This document shows positions 1 to 7,798 of a stretch of 45,145 bases of DNA, piece after piece. How positions within the stretch are numbered: the first letter of the stretch is position 1; each line of letters starts with the position of its first letter. The notes beneath the pieces were generated by a model. It worked only from the letters and a program-made list of their open reading frames with translations, did no database searches and was not told the DNA's origin. Source of the stretch: a candidate division WWE3 bacterium (GTDB taxonomy: Bacteria; Patescibacteriota; WWE3; UBA101185; UBA10185); contig PXDX01000075.1 of the NCBI GenBank assembly GCA_003564915.1, positions 1-45,145 of the forward strand, in the 5' to 3' direction. The position numbers and the translations under genes are program-made.

Positions 1-425
1 GATATAAAGTCGAAGGGACCGGACCCGGTCTCCGAAGCGATTGGGGCATTTGTCGAAACAACGACGTAGAATTTTTTATCCAAAACCTCGTTATTTGTTA
101 TGGTTTCCTGGACAAATTTTCTGTAAGATTCAGCATTGTGTTTAAGAAGAGGATCCTCTATCTTTTTCTCTACCTTGACAATCTTTTCCAGATAACTACT
201 TATATCCAGTTTCTTTGACCTGATAACTATTTGTATAGGAAAAGTGATTGAGTTAATAAGCATTGAAAAAGCAGCAATGATAGCATCTTGCTCTATTTCG
301 GATAGAAGGTCGAAGTTTACCGCTGTTGTCTTTAAAACCCCCGCAACAGCACCGTTCTTAAGTATTACCAGATCGTCCCTTATTTCTTCAATTTCCAGAT
401 GGTCTTGGGTGGTGGCAGGTTTCAT
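1..425 (-). CDS. VirB4/TraC-like T4SS ATPase, N-terminal part (partial)
   Basis: The reading frame is open on the minus strand from an ATG at 425 to the left edge of the window, giving about 141 residues beginning MKPATTQDHLEIEEIRDDLV. The protein starts just after the PrgI-like gene (6-nt gap), and this order, PrgI then a VirB4/TraC-like protein, is common in CPR genomes and in Gram-positive conjugation modules. The visible part resembles the N-terminal TraC-like domain (early strands, then VILKNGAVAGVLKTTAVNF and a long helix), not the ATPase core, which would lie off the window. A weak AGGAAC lies upstream of the start. The identity rests mainly on gene order and the general look of the N-terminus. 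The product would sit at the inner face of the membrane and power a type IV secretion or pilus-like machine. Confidence 0.6.
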   Translation of the reverse strand, partial: MKPATTQDHLEIEEIRDDLVILKNGAVAGVLKTTAVNFDLLSEIEQDAIIAAFSMLINSITFPIQIVIRSKKLDISSYLEKIVKVEKKIEDPLLKHNAESYRKFVQETITNNEVLDKKFYVVVSTNAPIASETGSGPFDFI

Positions 426-430
426 TATTT

Positions 431-1624
431 TTAAGTTCCTATAATTTCAAGTGAGGGTAATAATTCTCCCCTCACACTAAATGGTATTATATCAAACGAG
501 AAGCCTGTTTCATTATCTTTATCAACTTCAATACTATACTCACCGTTGGGAAGAGGAGAAGAAATTAGGAATTTCCCCAACTTGTTAGTCTTTATAGCCC
601 TGACAGCTTCTCCTTTTTCGTTTCTTATAGTTAAAACAACGTCCTCCAAAAGTTTCCCCTCGCGACTGATTATCTTTCCACCGATTATATTAGGGCGGTT
701 TACCTCTGGAGGTAACTTTCTCATTCTCAGAGCCTTTTTTTGATCGGAGGATTGATCCTGCTCTCTTCTATCAAGCATTTCCTGTACTCTGGCATCTCTT
801 TTCAGGTAGCTTTCCTCAACGTCGCTTTCAACTTTCAACACCTTTTCCCCTCTTATGGGAAGGACTATTTGACCTTGTCCGGGGGTTAGATTAAGGAATT
901 TTCGCCCCGCGTGCTCTCCTATAGGCTGCAGTTTTGTTTTTCTTTTAAATTGATCCTCATCAGGGAGTTTAATATCGGCCTTACTCATGCGCGATCTTAT
1001 TATTTGATCCATCTTTCCTTGCTCCTCGGAAATATCGATTTCTTTTTCTCCCTCGGGACCTTCTTCCTGCACTTTTTTATCAGCCGGTTTCTTCTTATCG
1101 GGGGGACTTTCTTTGGGAAGGTCTTTGAAGGCTATTCTAACCATGTCTATATATTCTTTTTCAGGTATATCAAGGGAGTCCTCTTTAGACGCTATACCGC
1201 TTGTTTCCAGATATTCTTCAAGTTTTCTGCGACTAGCCGTTGGGGCCAGGGTTACCATCTCCTTTTGTAGAAATTCAAGATTTTGTTCATACGCAAAGGC
1301 TTCCGGGATAACGATTTTCTTCCTCCAGATCCTTTCGGTAGGTGAGTAGATCGCTTTGAAAAAATTGATTGCCCATATGTCCAAACCCCTCTCTTCTATT
1401 GGAACAAAAGCCAGAGCCAGCCCTAGAAGAGCTAACACTACAACAAAGATCCAGGTAAAGGGTTGAGGAACGATCAGTCTTGCCATATAGGCCATAATTG
1501 CAAAGATTACTATATAAACAAACTGTCTCATTGTCAGATCCCCTATCAGCTTAAATTCCACATCCATGATATTTTGGGGAACCGCATGCTGTCTATTGGT
1601 TTTTTGCTGTTCTCTAATGGGCAT
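431..1624 (-). CDS. PrgI family membrane protein with C-terminal carboxypeptidase-regulatory-like domain
   Basis: The protein has 397 residues. Residues about 10-75 look like the PrgI family: a short leader, NIMDVEFKLIGDLTMRQF, then two closely spaced membrane segments (about 35-50 and 56-73). PrgI-like proteins are small membrane partners of VirB4 in type IV secretion-like systems. The middle (about 170-300) is charged and probably flexible. The last 85 residues (from PNIIGGKIISREGKLLEDVV) look like a carboxypeptidase-regulatory/Ig-like beta sandwich, with a typical 'G.vi...g..l..v.l.i' opening and a 'T...G.F..' turn. The next gene downstream is the VirB4/TraC-like gene, probably cotranscribed. 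An exact TATAAT at 1633-1638 lies 8 nt upstream of the ATG and there is no Shine-Dalgarno, so the mRNA may be leaderless. The long tail is unusual for a PrgI protein. Confidence 0.72.
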   Translation of the reverse strand: MPIREQQKTNRQHAVPQNIMDVEFKLIGDLTMRQFVYIVIFAIMAYMARLIVPQPFTWIFVVVLALLGLALAFVPIEERGLDIWAINFFKAIYSPTERIWRKKIVIPEAFAYEQNLEFLQKEMVTLAPTASRRKLEEYLETSGIASKEDSLDIPEKEYIDMVRIAFKDLPKESPPDKKKPADKKVQEEGPEGEKEIDISEEQGKMDQIIRSRMSKADIKLPDEDQFKRKTKLQPIGEHAGRKFLNLTPGQGQIVLPIRGEKVLKVESDVEESYLKRDARVQEMLDRREQDQSSDQKKALRMRKLPPEVNRPNIIGGKIISREGKLLEDVVLTIRNEKGEAVRAIKTNKLGKFLISSPLPNGEYSIEVDKDNETGFSFDIIPFSVRGELLPSLEIIGT

Positions 1625-1632
1625 CTTGTTTA

Positions 1633-1638
1633 ATTATA
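1633..1638 (-). promoter_or_regulatory. -10 box, leaderless-type promoter of the PrgI gene
   Basis: The minus strand reads TATAAT, then 8 nt, then the ATG at 1624. A start point 6-8 nt after the -10 box falls at or next to the start codon. No convincing -35 box or Shine-Dalgarno is visible. Confidence 0.55.
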
Positions 1639-1646
1639 CGGTATTT

Positions 1647-2894
1647 TTAACTTATTTCGGCAATAATGTTTTTTAGTTCCAGGATTTTTGTTTTCTCCTC
1701 GGATCTTTTTTTAAGTTCCACTTTATTGCCGGTCTTTTTGGATACGATAATTCTATTTCTTATTCCCAGCAAATCTGCTCCCTGCAACTTTTCTCCTGCT
1801 GATACATCTTTTCGATCGTCAAAGAGAACATTTATATTATTATTCTTCAGATACTCATATACTTCTTGAGCTCTTAAATTGACTTTGTTCTCCTCGATAT
1901 TTAATGCTATTAAGTGAGCTTCGAAGGGAGATATTTCTTCGGGCCATATTAGACCTTTCTCATCGGAGAGTATTTCCGCAACTGCTCCCAAACATCTTCC
2001 CGGTCCTATTCCATAGCTTCCCATTACTACAAGCTTTCTTTCCCCATTTTCGTCGGTGTAATACAGATCCAAGGCCTTGGAAAAACGGGTTCCTAATTTA
2101 AAGATGTTGCCGATCTCGATGGCATTCAATTTCTCCAATGAGTCTTTATCCATTCCGAGCTCATTGATAATTTCCTCTTTATAAACCTCTTCGTTTATTG
2201 CCATTCCTTGCTCTCTGTCCAAATAGACGGTATCCTCTCCTGTAGTGCAGATTGCCTGAAATTCGTGGCTGAATTTACTAAAAACTCCTCCGCTGGCAAA
2301 GGTCAGAAAAGTAATCTCCTCTAGGCCAATTCTTTCAAATATCTTTAAGTAAGCTTTTATCATTTTGTTGTAAAAATTCTCTTGTTCGTTCTCTGTCTTA
2401 TTGAAGGAATAGAGGTCCTTCATTATGAACTCTCTGGTTCTAAGGATGCCGCTTTTGGATCTTAGTTCATTTCTGAATTTTGTTTGAAATTGGTATGCAT
2501 ATACCGGGAGATCCCTATGAGAATTAATATGCTGCACCATTATATTTGTTAGAGGTTCTTCATGAGTTGTGGCCAAGCCAATCTCTGAGCGGCTCTGAAG
2601 ATGAGTTTTAAACCATACATCCAATTCCTTATCGCTCCACCTTCCCGTCTTTTTCCATAAATCCGGATTTTGTAGAGAGCCGAGAAGGATCTCTTGTCCT
2701 CCTACAGCGTTCATCTCCTCCCTGATTATTTGGATGATTTTATCCAATACAATTTTACCTAGAGGGAGGTAGGCGTAAACACCGGCCATTTCTTTTTGGA
2801 TGTAGCCGCCTTGGACCAGGAGTTGAGCGCCTTTACTTTCCTCGTCCGAAGGAGGATTTTTTCTTATCTTGGTGAAAAGATTGCTTTGAAGCAT
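1647..2894 (-). CDS. proS: Prolyl-tRNA synthetase, short form without the insertion domain
   Basis: This class II synthetase charges tRNA-Pro with proline. Its 415 residues hold the class II core: motif 1 region (MNAVGGQEILLGSL), the TTHEEPLT substrate loop, motif 2 (FRNELRSKSGILRTREFIMK), motif 3 (GSYGIGPGR) and a C-terminal anticodon-binding domain (from about residue 325, with DDRKDVSAGEKLQGADLLGI). The usual bacterial enzyme is about 570 residues, with an editing insertion domain of about 180 residues between motifs 2 and 3. Here that stretch is short and the insertion is absent, as in alphaproteobacterial and mitochondrial-type enzymes. The protein would therefore lack cis-editing of Ala-tRNA-Pro. 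The start is the only good one: ATG at 2894 followed by MLQSNLFTKIRKNPP, the normal N-terminus for the family. Its stop lies 22 nt upstream of the PrgI gene. Confidence 0.93.
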   Translation of the reverse strand: MLQSNLFTKIRKNPPSDEESKGAQLLVQGGYIQKEMAGVYAYLPLGKIVLDKIIQIIREEMNAVGGQEILLGSLQNPDLWKKTGRWSDKELDVWFKTHLQSRSEIGLATTHEEPLTNIMVQHINSHRDLPVYAYQFQTKFRNELRSKSGILRTREFIMKDLYSFNKTENEQENFYNKMIKAYLKIFERIGLEEITFLTFASGGVFSKFSHEFQAICTTGEDTVYLDREQGMAINEEVYKEEIINELGMDKDSLEKLNAIEIGNIFKLGTRFSKALDLYYTDENGERKLVVMGSYGIGPGRCLGAVAEILSDEKGLIWPEEISPFEAHLIALNIEENKVNLRAQEVYEYLKNNNINVLFDDRKDVSAGEKLQGADLLGIRNRIIVSKKTGNKVELKKRSEEKTKILELKNIIAEIS

Positions 2895-2934
2895 CGATGT
2901 TCCATCTTAAAAAAGACACAACGAAGTCAATTTC

Positions 2935-3372
2935 TTAAGATTCTTCTTCAGCCCCCTCTCCTACAAGATCGGGATTTTCATATATGTTTCCCAGTACTTT
3001 GATACGACGTAAAGAGCGTTTGTCCGCGAAGTCTATCTGTCTGTCTTCATCAATAAAATGTAACTCAAAGCGAGCATTTTCAGTGCTCCATTTTACTATT
3101 GCCAATTTCTCTTGTGCGCCCACACTTACCACATCACTCTCAAATATTTTCTTTCCCCGATCATCTTTTAGACCGGTGTATTGCATTACAATTATATTCT
3201 CATCATATTCCTCGCTGACGTACCAATCCGCTCCTCTTTTTTTAGGATTTCCCCTTGAATATAGAACCTTTCCCATTAGCCCGACCGCAATATTTTTATA
3301 CATATACTCTTTTTCTTGATGCCAGACTCTAAAACTTATTTCTCTACCGTTTTCCTTTTCACCGATTTCCAT
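2935..3372 (-). CDS. YopX family protein (phage-type)
   Basis: The protein has 145 residues. It shows the YopX pattern: an early RVWHQEKEYMYKN segment, MQYTGLKDDRGKKIFESDVV in the middle, and a closing VLGNIYENPDLV. YopX proteins come mainly from phages and prophages; their function is not established. An AAAGGA Shine-Dalgarno lies upstream of the ATG at 3372, and the gene reads toward proS with a 40-nt gap. No other phage gene is visible nearby, so this is probably a single acquired gene kept in a core setting. The family call is good; nothing more can be said of its role. Confidence 0.75.
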   Translation of the reverse strand: MEIGEKENGREISFRVWHQEKEYMYKNIAVGLMGKVLYSRGNPKKRGADWYVSEEYDENIIVMQYTGLKDDRGKKIFESDVVSVGAQEKLAIVKWSTENARFELHFIDEDRQIDFADKRSLRRIKVLGNIYENPDLVGEGAEEES

Positions 3373-3427
3373 AAAATTTTCCTTTCAGAATTATCTACTT
3401 TGCCTATATTTGCTTATTCTATCATGT

Positions 3428-3793
3428 TTAGCTCTTAGATAAAGGGGTTTTGATTTTAAACCACACGATCGTTAATATTAGAAGAGCTCCAGTAACAATA
3501 TTTAATACTCCATATATCTTTAGAGCTGTAAAAATTGTTATTCCGATACCCCATATTATTGATTTTAAAAAACACGCTCTATATAATTGGCGCAGATCGG
3601 TCATAAATTGTGCTTTGCTTTTTTTGACAAAAAACGTAATGAGAGAGATCGCTAATGTAGAGGAAAGACCAAGAAGCAGTAAGAATAATAGTCTGACGTA
3701 TGTTTTATCGGGACTTATATTATAGACAAGGAAGAGTTTACTCGAAATTAACAATAGCTGAGCAAATAATAGTGTGTAGATAAATTTAGGCAC
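3428..3793 (-). CDS. Small integral membrane protein, unknown function
   Basis: The 121 residues have four predicted hydrophobic segments (about 5-25, 34-54, 72-92 and 94-112) with few charged residues between them except KKSKAQFMTDLRQ in the middle loop. I do not recognise a family. The start is GTG at 3793; a TATAAA lies only 3 nt upstream, so the real start could be a little further in. The gene is divergent from the response regulator gene at 3879, and the region between them carries the repeated TAATCTTT boxes, so it may share that control. The coding call rests on the clear membrane pattern and the fit between neighbours. Confidence 0.55.
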   Translation of the reverse strand: MPKFIYTLLFAQLLLISSKLFLVYNISPDKTYVRLLFLLLLGLSSTLAISLITFFVKKSKAQFMTDLRQLYRACFLKSIIWGIGITIFTALKIYGVLNIVTGALLILTIVWFKIKTPLSKS

Positions 3794-3825
3794 GCTTTTA
3801 TACTAACACTCTCCATAAAATTTAA

Positions 3826-3855
3826 TAATCTTTTAATCTTTTTGTGTAAAGATTA
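3826..3855. promoter_or_regulatory. Tandem and inverted TAATCTTT boxes upstream of the response regulator gene
   Basis: TAATCTTT occurs twice head-to-tail (3826-3833 and 3834-3841), and its reverse complement AAAGATTA follows at 3848-3855. The second and third copies form part of a perfect 10-bp inverted repeat (3832-3841 with 3848-3857) around a 6-nt spacer. The boxes lie 23-53 nt before the regulator start and also upstream of the divergent membrane-protein gene. OmpR/PhoB-family proteins typically bind tandem direct repeats, so autoregulation is a reasonable inference. Confidence 0.45.
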
Positions 3856-3878
3856 AAGAATTGGGAATTTTAGTTAAC

Positions 3879-4574
3879 ATGAGAATCTTGTCAGTAACAT
3901 CAGAAAATCGTTTGAAGAGAAAAATAAAAAGAGCTTTAAAGGATGAGTTCATTGTTGATTTTGTAGATTCCGGGTCTTTGGGGATTTATTCCGCACAGGA
4001 GGAATTCTATAGCCTTATTTTGTTAGATACCAGCCTTTCGGACATGTCCGGGATTGATCTTTGTTCAATGATACGTAAGAGAGGTGTTACGATCCCAATA
4101 ATCATAATTAGTGATAAGGGATGTTCCTCCGAGCGGATTTCTTGCTTAAGGCAGGGGGCGGACGCTTATATTCCAATGGATCAGATCTCTTCAGAGCTTT
4201 CGGTCAGCATAATCGCTCTTCTAAGAAGAATATCTTATTCATACCCGACTGGAGATATTTATAAAATCGGGAATTTTAACGTTGATTTTTGTAACCATCA
4301 GGTTTTGTTGAATGGTAAGGATCTTAAGTTCAAAAAGAAGGAATACGCTCTTTTGGAACTTTTTCTCCGCAACAAAGGTAGAGTTCTGTCCAGAAATGTA
4401 ATTTTGGAAGCTGTTTGGGAGGATGGTGAGAAAAAGGAATCAAACGTTGTTAGTGTCAATGTCTATTCATTGCGTCAAAAATTAGAACAGTGCTTGAATA
4501 CCAGGAATTTAATAAGGACCGTATACGGTTTAGGTTATGTTTTTGAGGATACAGAGTTGCAACAGAAGGAGTAA
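3879..4574 (+). CDS. OmpR/PhoB-type response regulator with degenerate receiver domain
   Basis: From the ATG at 3879 the protein has 231 residues. A TTG 18 nt upstream would lengthen it, but MRILSVTSEN is the natural start of a receiver domain. The receiver (about 1-115) keeps the phosphorylatable Asp50 in LILLDTSLSDMSG. The acidic pair that binds Mg2+ is replaced by Thr7-Ser8, and the conserved Lys of the Y-x-x-K-P motif is Met (AYIPMDQ). The switch Thr is Ser. The C-terminal winged helix (about 130-228) is standard: FKKKEYALLELFLRNKGRVL, a central helix with SVNVYSLRQKLEQ, and the wing TVYGLGYVFE. It is probably a DNA-binding regulator that does not depend on normal phosphotransfer. No histidine kinase is in the window. 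The UbiA gene starts 17 nt downstream, so the two may be cotranscribed. Confidence 0.88.
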   Translation: MRILSVTSENRLKRKIKRALKDEFIVDFVDSGSLGIYSAQEEFYSLILLDTSLSDMSGIDLCSMIRKRGVTIPIIIISDKGCSSERISCLRQGADAYIPMDQISSELSVSIIALLRRISYSYPTGDIYKIGNFNVDFCNHQVLLNGKDLKFKKKEYALLELFLRNKGRVLSRNVILEAVWEDGEKKESNVVSVNVYSLRQKLEQCLNTRNLIRTVYGLGYVFEDTELQQKE

Positions 4575-4591
4575 AACCCTATTATTATGAT

Positions 4592-5548
4592 GTGTTTAAA
4601 ATCATAGACCTTATCTATCAGATTGCCCGCACCGCACGCCCTAGGCAGTGGTTGAAGAATTTTAGTGTTTTTGCCGCACCCTTTTTTTCCGGATTAATGT
4701 TCACTTCGGATGTTCTAAGAAAAGCTCCCCGTACTTTTGTTGTTTTTTGCTTAATATCTTCTGCAGCCTACTTTATTAATGACATAGTAGATGCTCCTAA
4801 AGATCGGCAACATCCTGTGAAGAAAAATCGCCCCATCGCTTCCGGAAACCTTCCTGTAAGCATCGCTTGGTTAGTAGCCTTGTTTTTGATTATAGCTTCC
4901 TTTTATCTTTCCTATCGATATATTGGGATCTTTGTCTTTTACAGTGTTTTAGCTTACATTTTATTGCAAATTTTTTATTCACTTTATTTTAGGAACGTAA
5001 TTATTTTGGATTCTTTGGTTGTGGGTACGGGTTTCGTACTCCGAGTTTTTGCAGGCGGTTTTGCAACTAATACATCGCTTTCTTCATGGCTGATTTTGGC
5101 AACCATAGGTTTGTCTCTTCTCTTGGCTTTTGGAAAGAGAAGGTCCGAGAAAACCCTTTTAAGAAGTTTGGTGGATTTAGAGGAGCCCAAGACGCGTAAG
5201 ACACTGCGGCATTATCCGGATAGTTTACTGGATAGTATGATTTCCGTTTCAGCTTCAATATCAGTAATTACTTACTCTCTGTTTACATTTCAAATTTCTC
5301 CGCAAGCCCGTGAAGGTATCGGATCTCTGATTGGAATACTTCCCCCAACCCTTCAAAGTCCAAAATGGATGATGCTTACAATACCTTTGGTCATTTACGG
5401 TGTGGCACGCTATCTTTATGTGGTCTATGAAAAAAAGGACGCTGAATCTCCGGAGAGAGTTTTGCTTTCGGATCTACCTCTTTTGGCTACCGTCATCATT
5501 TGGGCTGCATCGGTCTTTGGTATTGTGTACGTTATTCCCGGATACTAA
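4592..5548 (+). CDS. UbiA family prenyltransferase, decaprenyl-phosphate phosphoribosyltransferase-like
   Basis: The 318-residue membrane enzyme has about nine hydrophobic segments. The first aspartate motif is NDIVDAPKDRQHPVKKNRPI (about residue 63 on), and the second conserved region is YPDSLLDSMISVSASISVIT. The spacing NDxxDxxxDxxHPxKxxRPI is that of UbiA relatives which move 5-phosphoribose to decaprenyl phosphate (DPPR synthase type), rather than quinone-making UbiA. Such an enzyme would give a lipid-linked pentose for cell-envelope glycan. The GTG start at 4592 is the first in frame; the conserved RTARPRQWLKNF begins 12 residues later. The substrate assignment is by motif resemblance only. 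Confidence 0.82.
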   Translation: MFKIIDLIYQIARTARPRQWLKNFSVFAAPFFSGLMFTSDVLRKAPRTFVVFCLISSAAYFINDIVDAPKDRQHPVKKNRPIASGNLPVSIAWLVALFLIIASFYLSYRYIGIFVFYSVLAYILLQIFYSLYFRNVIILDSLVVGTGFVLRVFAGGFATNTSLSSWLILATIGLSLLLAFGKRRSEKTLLRSLVDLEEPKTRKTLRHYPDSLLDSMISVSASISVITYSLFTFQISPQAREGIGSLIGILPPTLQSPKWMMLTIPLVIYGVARYLYVVYEKKDAESPERVLLSDLPLLATVIIWAASVFGIVYVIPGY

Positions 5549-5581
5549 CAAAATATCGAATTAAAAGAAGCAATAGGAATT

Positions 5582-5604
5582 AAGTGAATAGTATTTATTC
5601 GCTT
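5582..5604. terminator. Weak hairpin between convergent genes
   Basis: AAGTGAATA (5582-5590) pairs with TATTCGCTT (5596-5604) around a 5-nt loop. It overlaps the stop of the minus-strand gene at 5595 and lies between the convergent UbiA gene and the acidic-tail gene. No strong T-tract is present, so termination is uncertain. Confidence 0.25.
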
Positions 5605-5918
5605 TCTAAACCGTCTTCGATTTGCAGTTCAAATTCAAGTTCGGAATTTTCTTCGCTATCTTCTTCTAATTCCTCAACAGGATCCAACTCGGGTTCGGTA
5701 GAAAAGAATCTTCTCTCGTATTCCAAGTTTATACATGGTTGAGTTGCCCCTTTGACACTAGGAAACGTTTCATCTTGAGCAGAGAGAACCTCTTGATTAT
5801 CTCCATCGATATTTCCTATGGAAGCTAATCCCAAGGAAGTTATTGGCAAAGCCAGAAATCCTATAAGTAACACCGCCATCAAAACGTTAATCGTAATAGA
5901 TGTTAGTTTATCAAACAT
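5595..5918 (-). CDS. Small membrane-anchored protein with acidic tail, unknown
   Basis: From the ATG at 5918 the protein has 107 residues. A hydrophobic segment near the N-terminus (about 8-30, ITINVLMAVLLIGFLALPIT) is a signal peptide or anchor. The last 35 residues are almost all Glu, Asp and Leu (DPVEELEEDSEENSELEFEL). GGAG six bases before the ATG lies inside the end of the upstream gene. The start overlaps the upstream stop by 8 nt (ATGTTTGA), so translation is probably coupled. I know no family for it. The shared acidic end with the upstream protein suggests that they work together. Confidence 0.6.
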   Translation of the reverse strand: MFDKLTSITINVLMAVLLIGFLALPITSLGLASIGNIDGDNQEVLSAQDETFPSVKGATQPCINLEYERRFFSTEPELDPVEELEEDSEENSELEFELQIEDGLESE

Positions 5919-6495
5919 GGTCATCTCCAAAATCCAAAACTAATACGTCTTCGTCGTCTTCATAATAATCAAATGAATCTTCTTCCATTGCGTTTAAGTT
6001 TATTTCTCTTTCTACGTCAATTACGAACATTATGGTAGTAATGACCCCAAGGACCAGCCCCGTATAAAAAACCCACGGAAAGAGGAGTCCAAACAGAGCC
6101 ATAACTCCTGACATAAGGAGCATAAGATAGAGATAAGAGATCCAAATGACTCCCTGCGAATAAAGATCAAATGAATTCTGTATAAAGTGAGAGAGACGGA
6201 GGCTGAAGATGGTGGCAGTGGTTTGAGGATCCACATGGCTATTGTGAAAAACAAAGGTTTTTATGAGAACGTAAGACAGGCCTATTGTTAAGGTAACAAA
6301 TATAGAAAGAATAGAGTAAGAGTTTATCGTTAGATAATGTTGCGGATTATTAAAAGTGAGTCCTGCGGGCCCAACCACATAAGGGATTCCCAACTGATTA
6401 CTTATCAACACTACTGAAATCATTCTCACAGCGACAAGGAGCAGTGCGGGGACTATAGCTTGGTCAATTAGTTTAATAAGTATTTTAGAAAACAT
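5911..6495 (-). CDS. Multi-pass membrane protein with acidic C-terminus, unknown
   Basis: The frame is open to 6555, but that would overlap the divergent gene at 6521. The ATG at 6495 (MFSKILIKLIDQAIVP) fits better and gives 194 residues. About four hydrophobic segments are visible, including one at the start (VPALLLVAVRMISVVLIS) and two late ones (LYLMLLMSGVMALFGLLFPW, then VFYTGLVLGVITTIMFV). The C-terminus is acidic (EEDSFDYYEDDEDVLVLDFG). No family is recognised. It is upstream of, and overlaps, the other acidic-tailed protein, forming a two-gene unit divergent from the O-antigen-ligase-like gene. Confidence 0.6.
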   Translation of the reverse strand: MFSKILIKLIDQAIVPALLLVAVRMISVVLISNQLGIPYVVGPAGLTFNNPQHYLTINSYSILSIFVTLTIGLSYVLIKTFVFHNSHVDPQTTATIFSLRLSHFIQNSFDLYSQGVIWISYLYLMLLMSGVMALFGLLFPWVFYTGLVLGVITTIMFVIDVEREINLNAMEEDSFDYYEDDEDVLVLDFGDDHV

Positions 6496-6520
6496 GGCAG
6501 GTTGATATGATAATAGCAGT

Positions 6521-7798
6521 ATGCTTTTTAAAAAGTCAATTTTTACGCAGACCATAAACGGCCTTTTTATCCTTTTGCTTTTACTTACGCCTTTGATACA
6601 ATTTCCATTTACAAGGGATGCTTACGAATTTCCTAAGGGCATCTTCATTTCCCTGATCGGTATATTAATTCTATTTTTATTTAATTTGGGATGTTTGTGC
6701 GGTTTCTATAAATTAAGAAAACCCCCCGTCTTAATATTGCTTTTACTAGGGGTTTACGTTATTTCCTCATTTTTTTCTTCCTATGGACATACATCCCTAT
6801 GGGGTTATCACGGGCGTCTTAGTGGAGGATCGGTTTTACATCTAATCTATACAGGACTTTTCATTGTCTCTTATAGTTTTTTTGACGAAAAGTCCATTAC
6901 CAAGATGATTTTTCTTTCTCTGCTTGTAAGTTCGTTTTTAACCTCTCTCATAGGAATAATGCAGTATTTTGGTTTTGGGGCAGATCCTTTGGAACGGGTA
7001 TATTCTACATTCGGTCAGCCAAACTGGCTGGCGGCTTTCTTGGTCTTTGGCTTAATGTGTTTTATGCACTTGTATCTTAAGGCCGATTCAAGAAGAAAGA
7101 GTATTCTTTATTTAATTGCTCTGACACCCGTTCTTTTGTGTTTATGGCTCACCTTCTCGCTCTCAGGATGGTTGGGATTCTTTGCAGGATTGTTATTACT
7201 CTGTTTTTTAGGAAGGTCAAGGTACAGCTTTAAGAAGTTAATTCCCGTTTTTCTTGTTCTGCTTTTGTTTTTGACATTGTTTCCGGGGCAGTTCTTACCG
7301 AAAATCAGAGATTCTTTAATGGATCTAGATCAACAGTTTGGAGGATTTCCACGTGTTGTAGTTCAAGCAAAGAACAGCGATCTCCTCCCGACAAGCCGAG
7401 AAATTTCCGATCCCGGATTTATCCGTATAAGTGTCTGGGAAGGAGCGGTAAAACTTTTTTCTCACTACCCTTCAAGGATGATTTTTGGGCATGGCCCCGG
7501 CTCCTTTGCTTATTTGTTTCCTTTTTTTCGACCTGATAGTTTGAATTACTCTTCAGAATGGAATTTAGTTTTCAGTAAACCTCACAACTATTTTTTAGAG
7601 TTGCTTATTGAGGTTGGATTGTCAGGTCTTTTGTTGTATTTAGCTATTCTTTTCAAGGGAATTACTTCCGGTAGATCTTGGAATTCAGCTATTTTCACTG
7701 TATTCGGATTGGTCGTCTTTTTTAGCTGGCCCGCTGTAACCATGAGTTTATATTTCTGGATTTTATTGTCAGGAGCATATTTATATGAAGAGAAATAG
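6521..7798 (+). CDS. O-antigen ligase / Wzy-like polymerase membrane protein
   Basis: The protein has 425 residues and about 10-12 hydrophobic segments. The Wzy_C-type signature sits in the long external loop: FGHGPGSFAYLFPFFRPDS, then KPHNYFLELLIEVGLSGLLL. Proteins of this class either polymerise undecaprenyl-linked repeat units or ligate a glycan to its acceptor at the outer face of the cytoplasmic membrane. The family cannot be split into polymerase and ligase by sequence alone. The next gene overlaps its end by 14 nt and looks like the TPR-type tail that such proteins often carry. GATAAT ends 6 nt before the ATG, with no Shine-Dalgarno. Confidence 0.82.
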   Translation: MLFKKSIFTQTINGLFILLLLLTPLIQFPFTRDAYEFPKGIFISLIGILILFLFNLGCLCGFYKLRKPPVLILLLLGVYVISSFFSSYGHTSLWGYHGRLSGGSVLHLIYTGLFIVSYSFFDEKSITKMIFLSLLVSSFLTSLIGIMQYFGFGADPLERVYSTFGQPNWLAAFLVFGLMCFMHLYLKADSRRKSILYLIALTPVLLCLWLTFSLSGWLGFFAGLLLLCFLGRSRYSFKKLIPVFLVLLLFLTLFPGQFLPKIRDSLMDLDQQFGGFPRVVVQAKNSDLLPTSREISDPGFIRISVWEGAVKLFSHYPSRMIFGHGPGSFAYLFPFFRPDSLNYSSEWNLVFSKPHNYFLELLIEVGLSGLLLYLAILFKGITSGRSWNSAIFTVFGLVVFFSWPAVTMSLYFWILLSGAYLYEEK

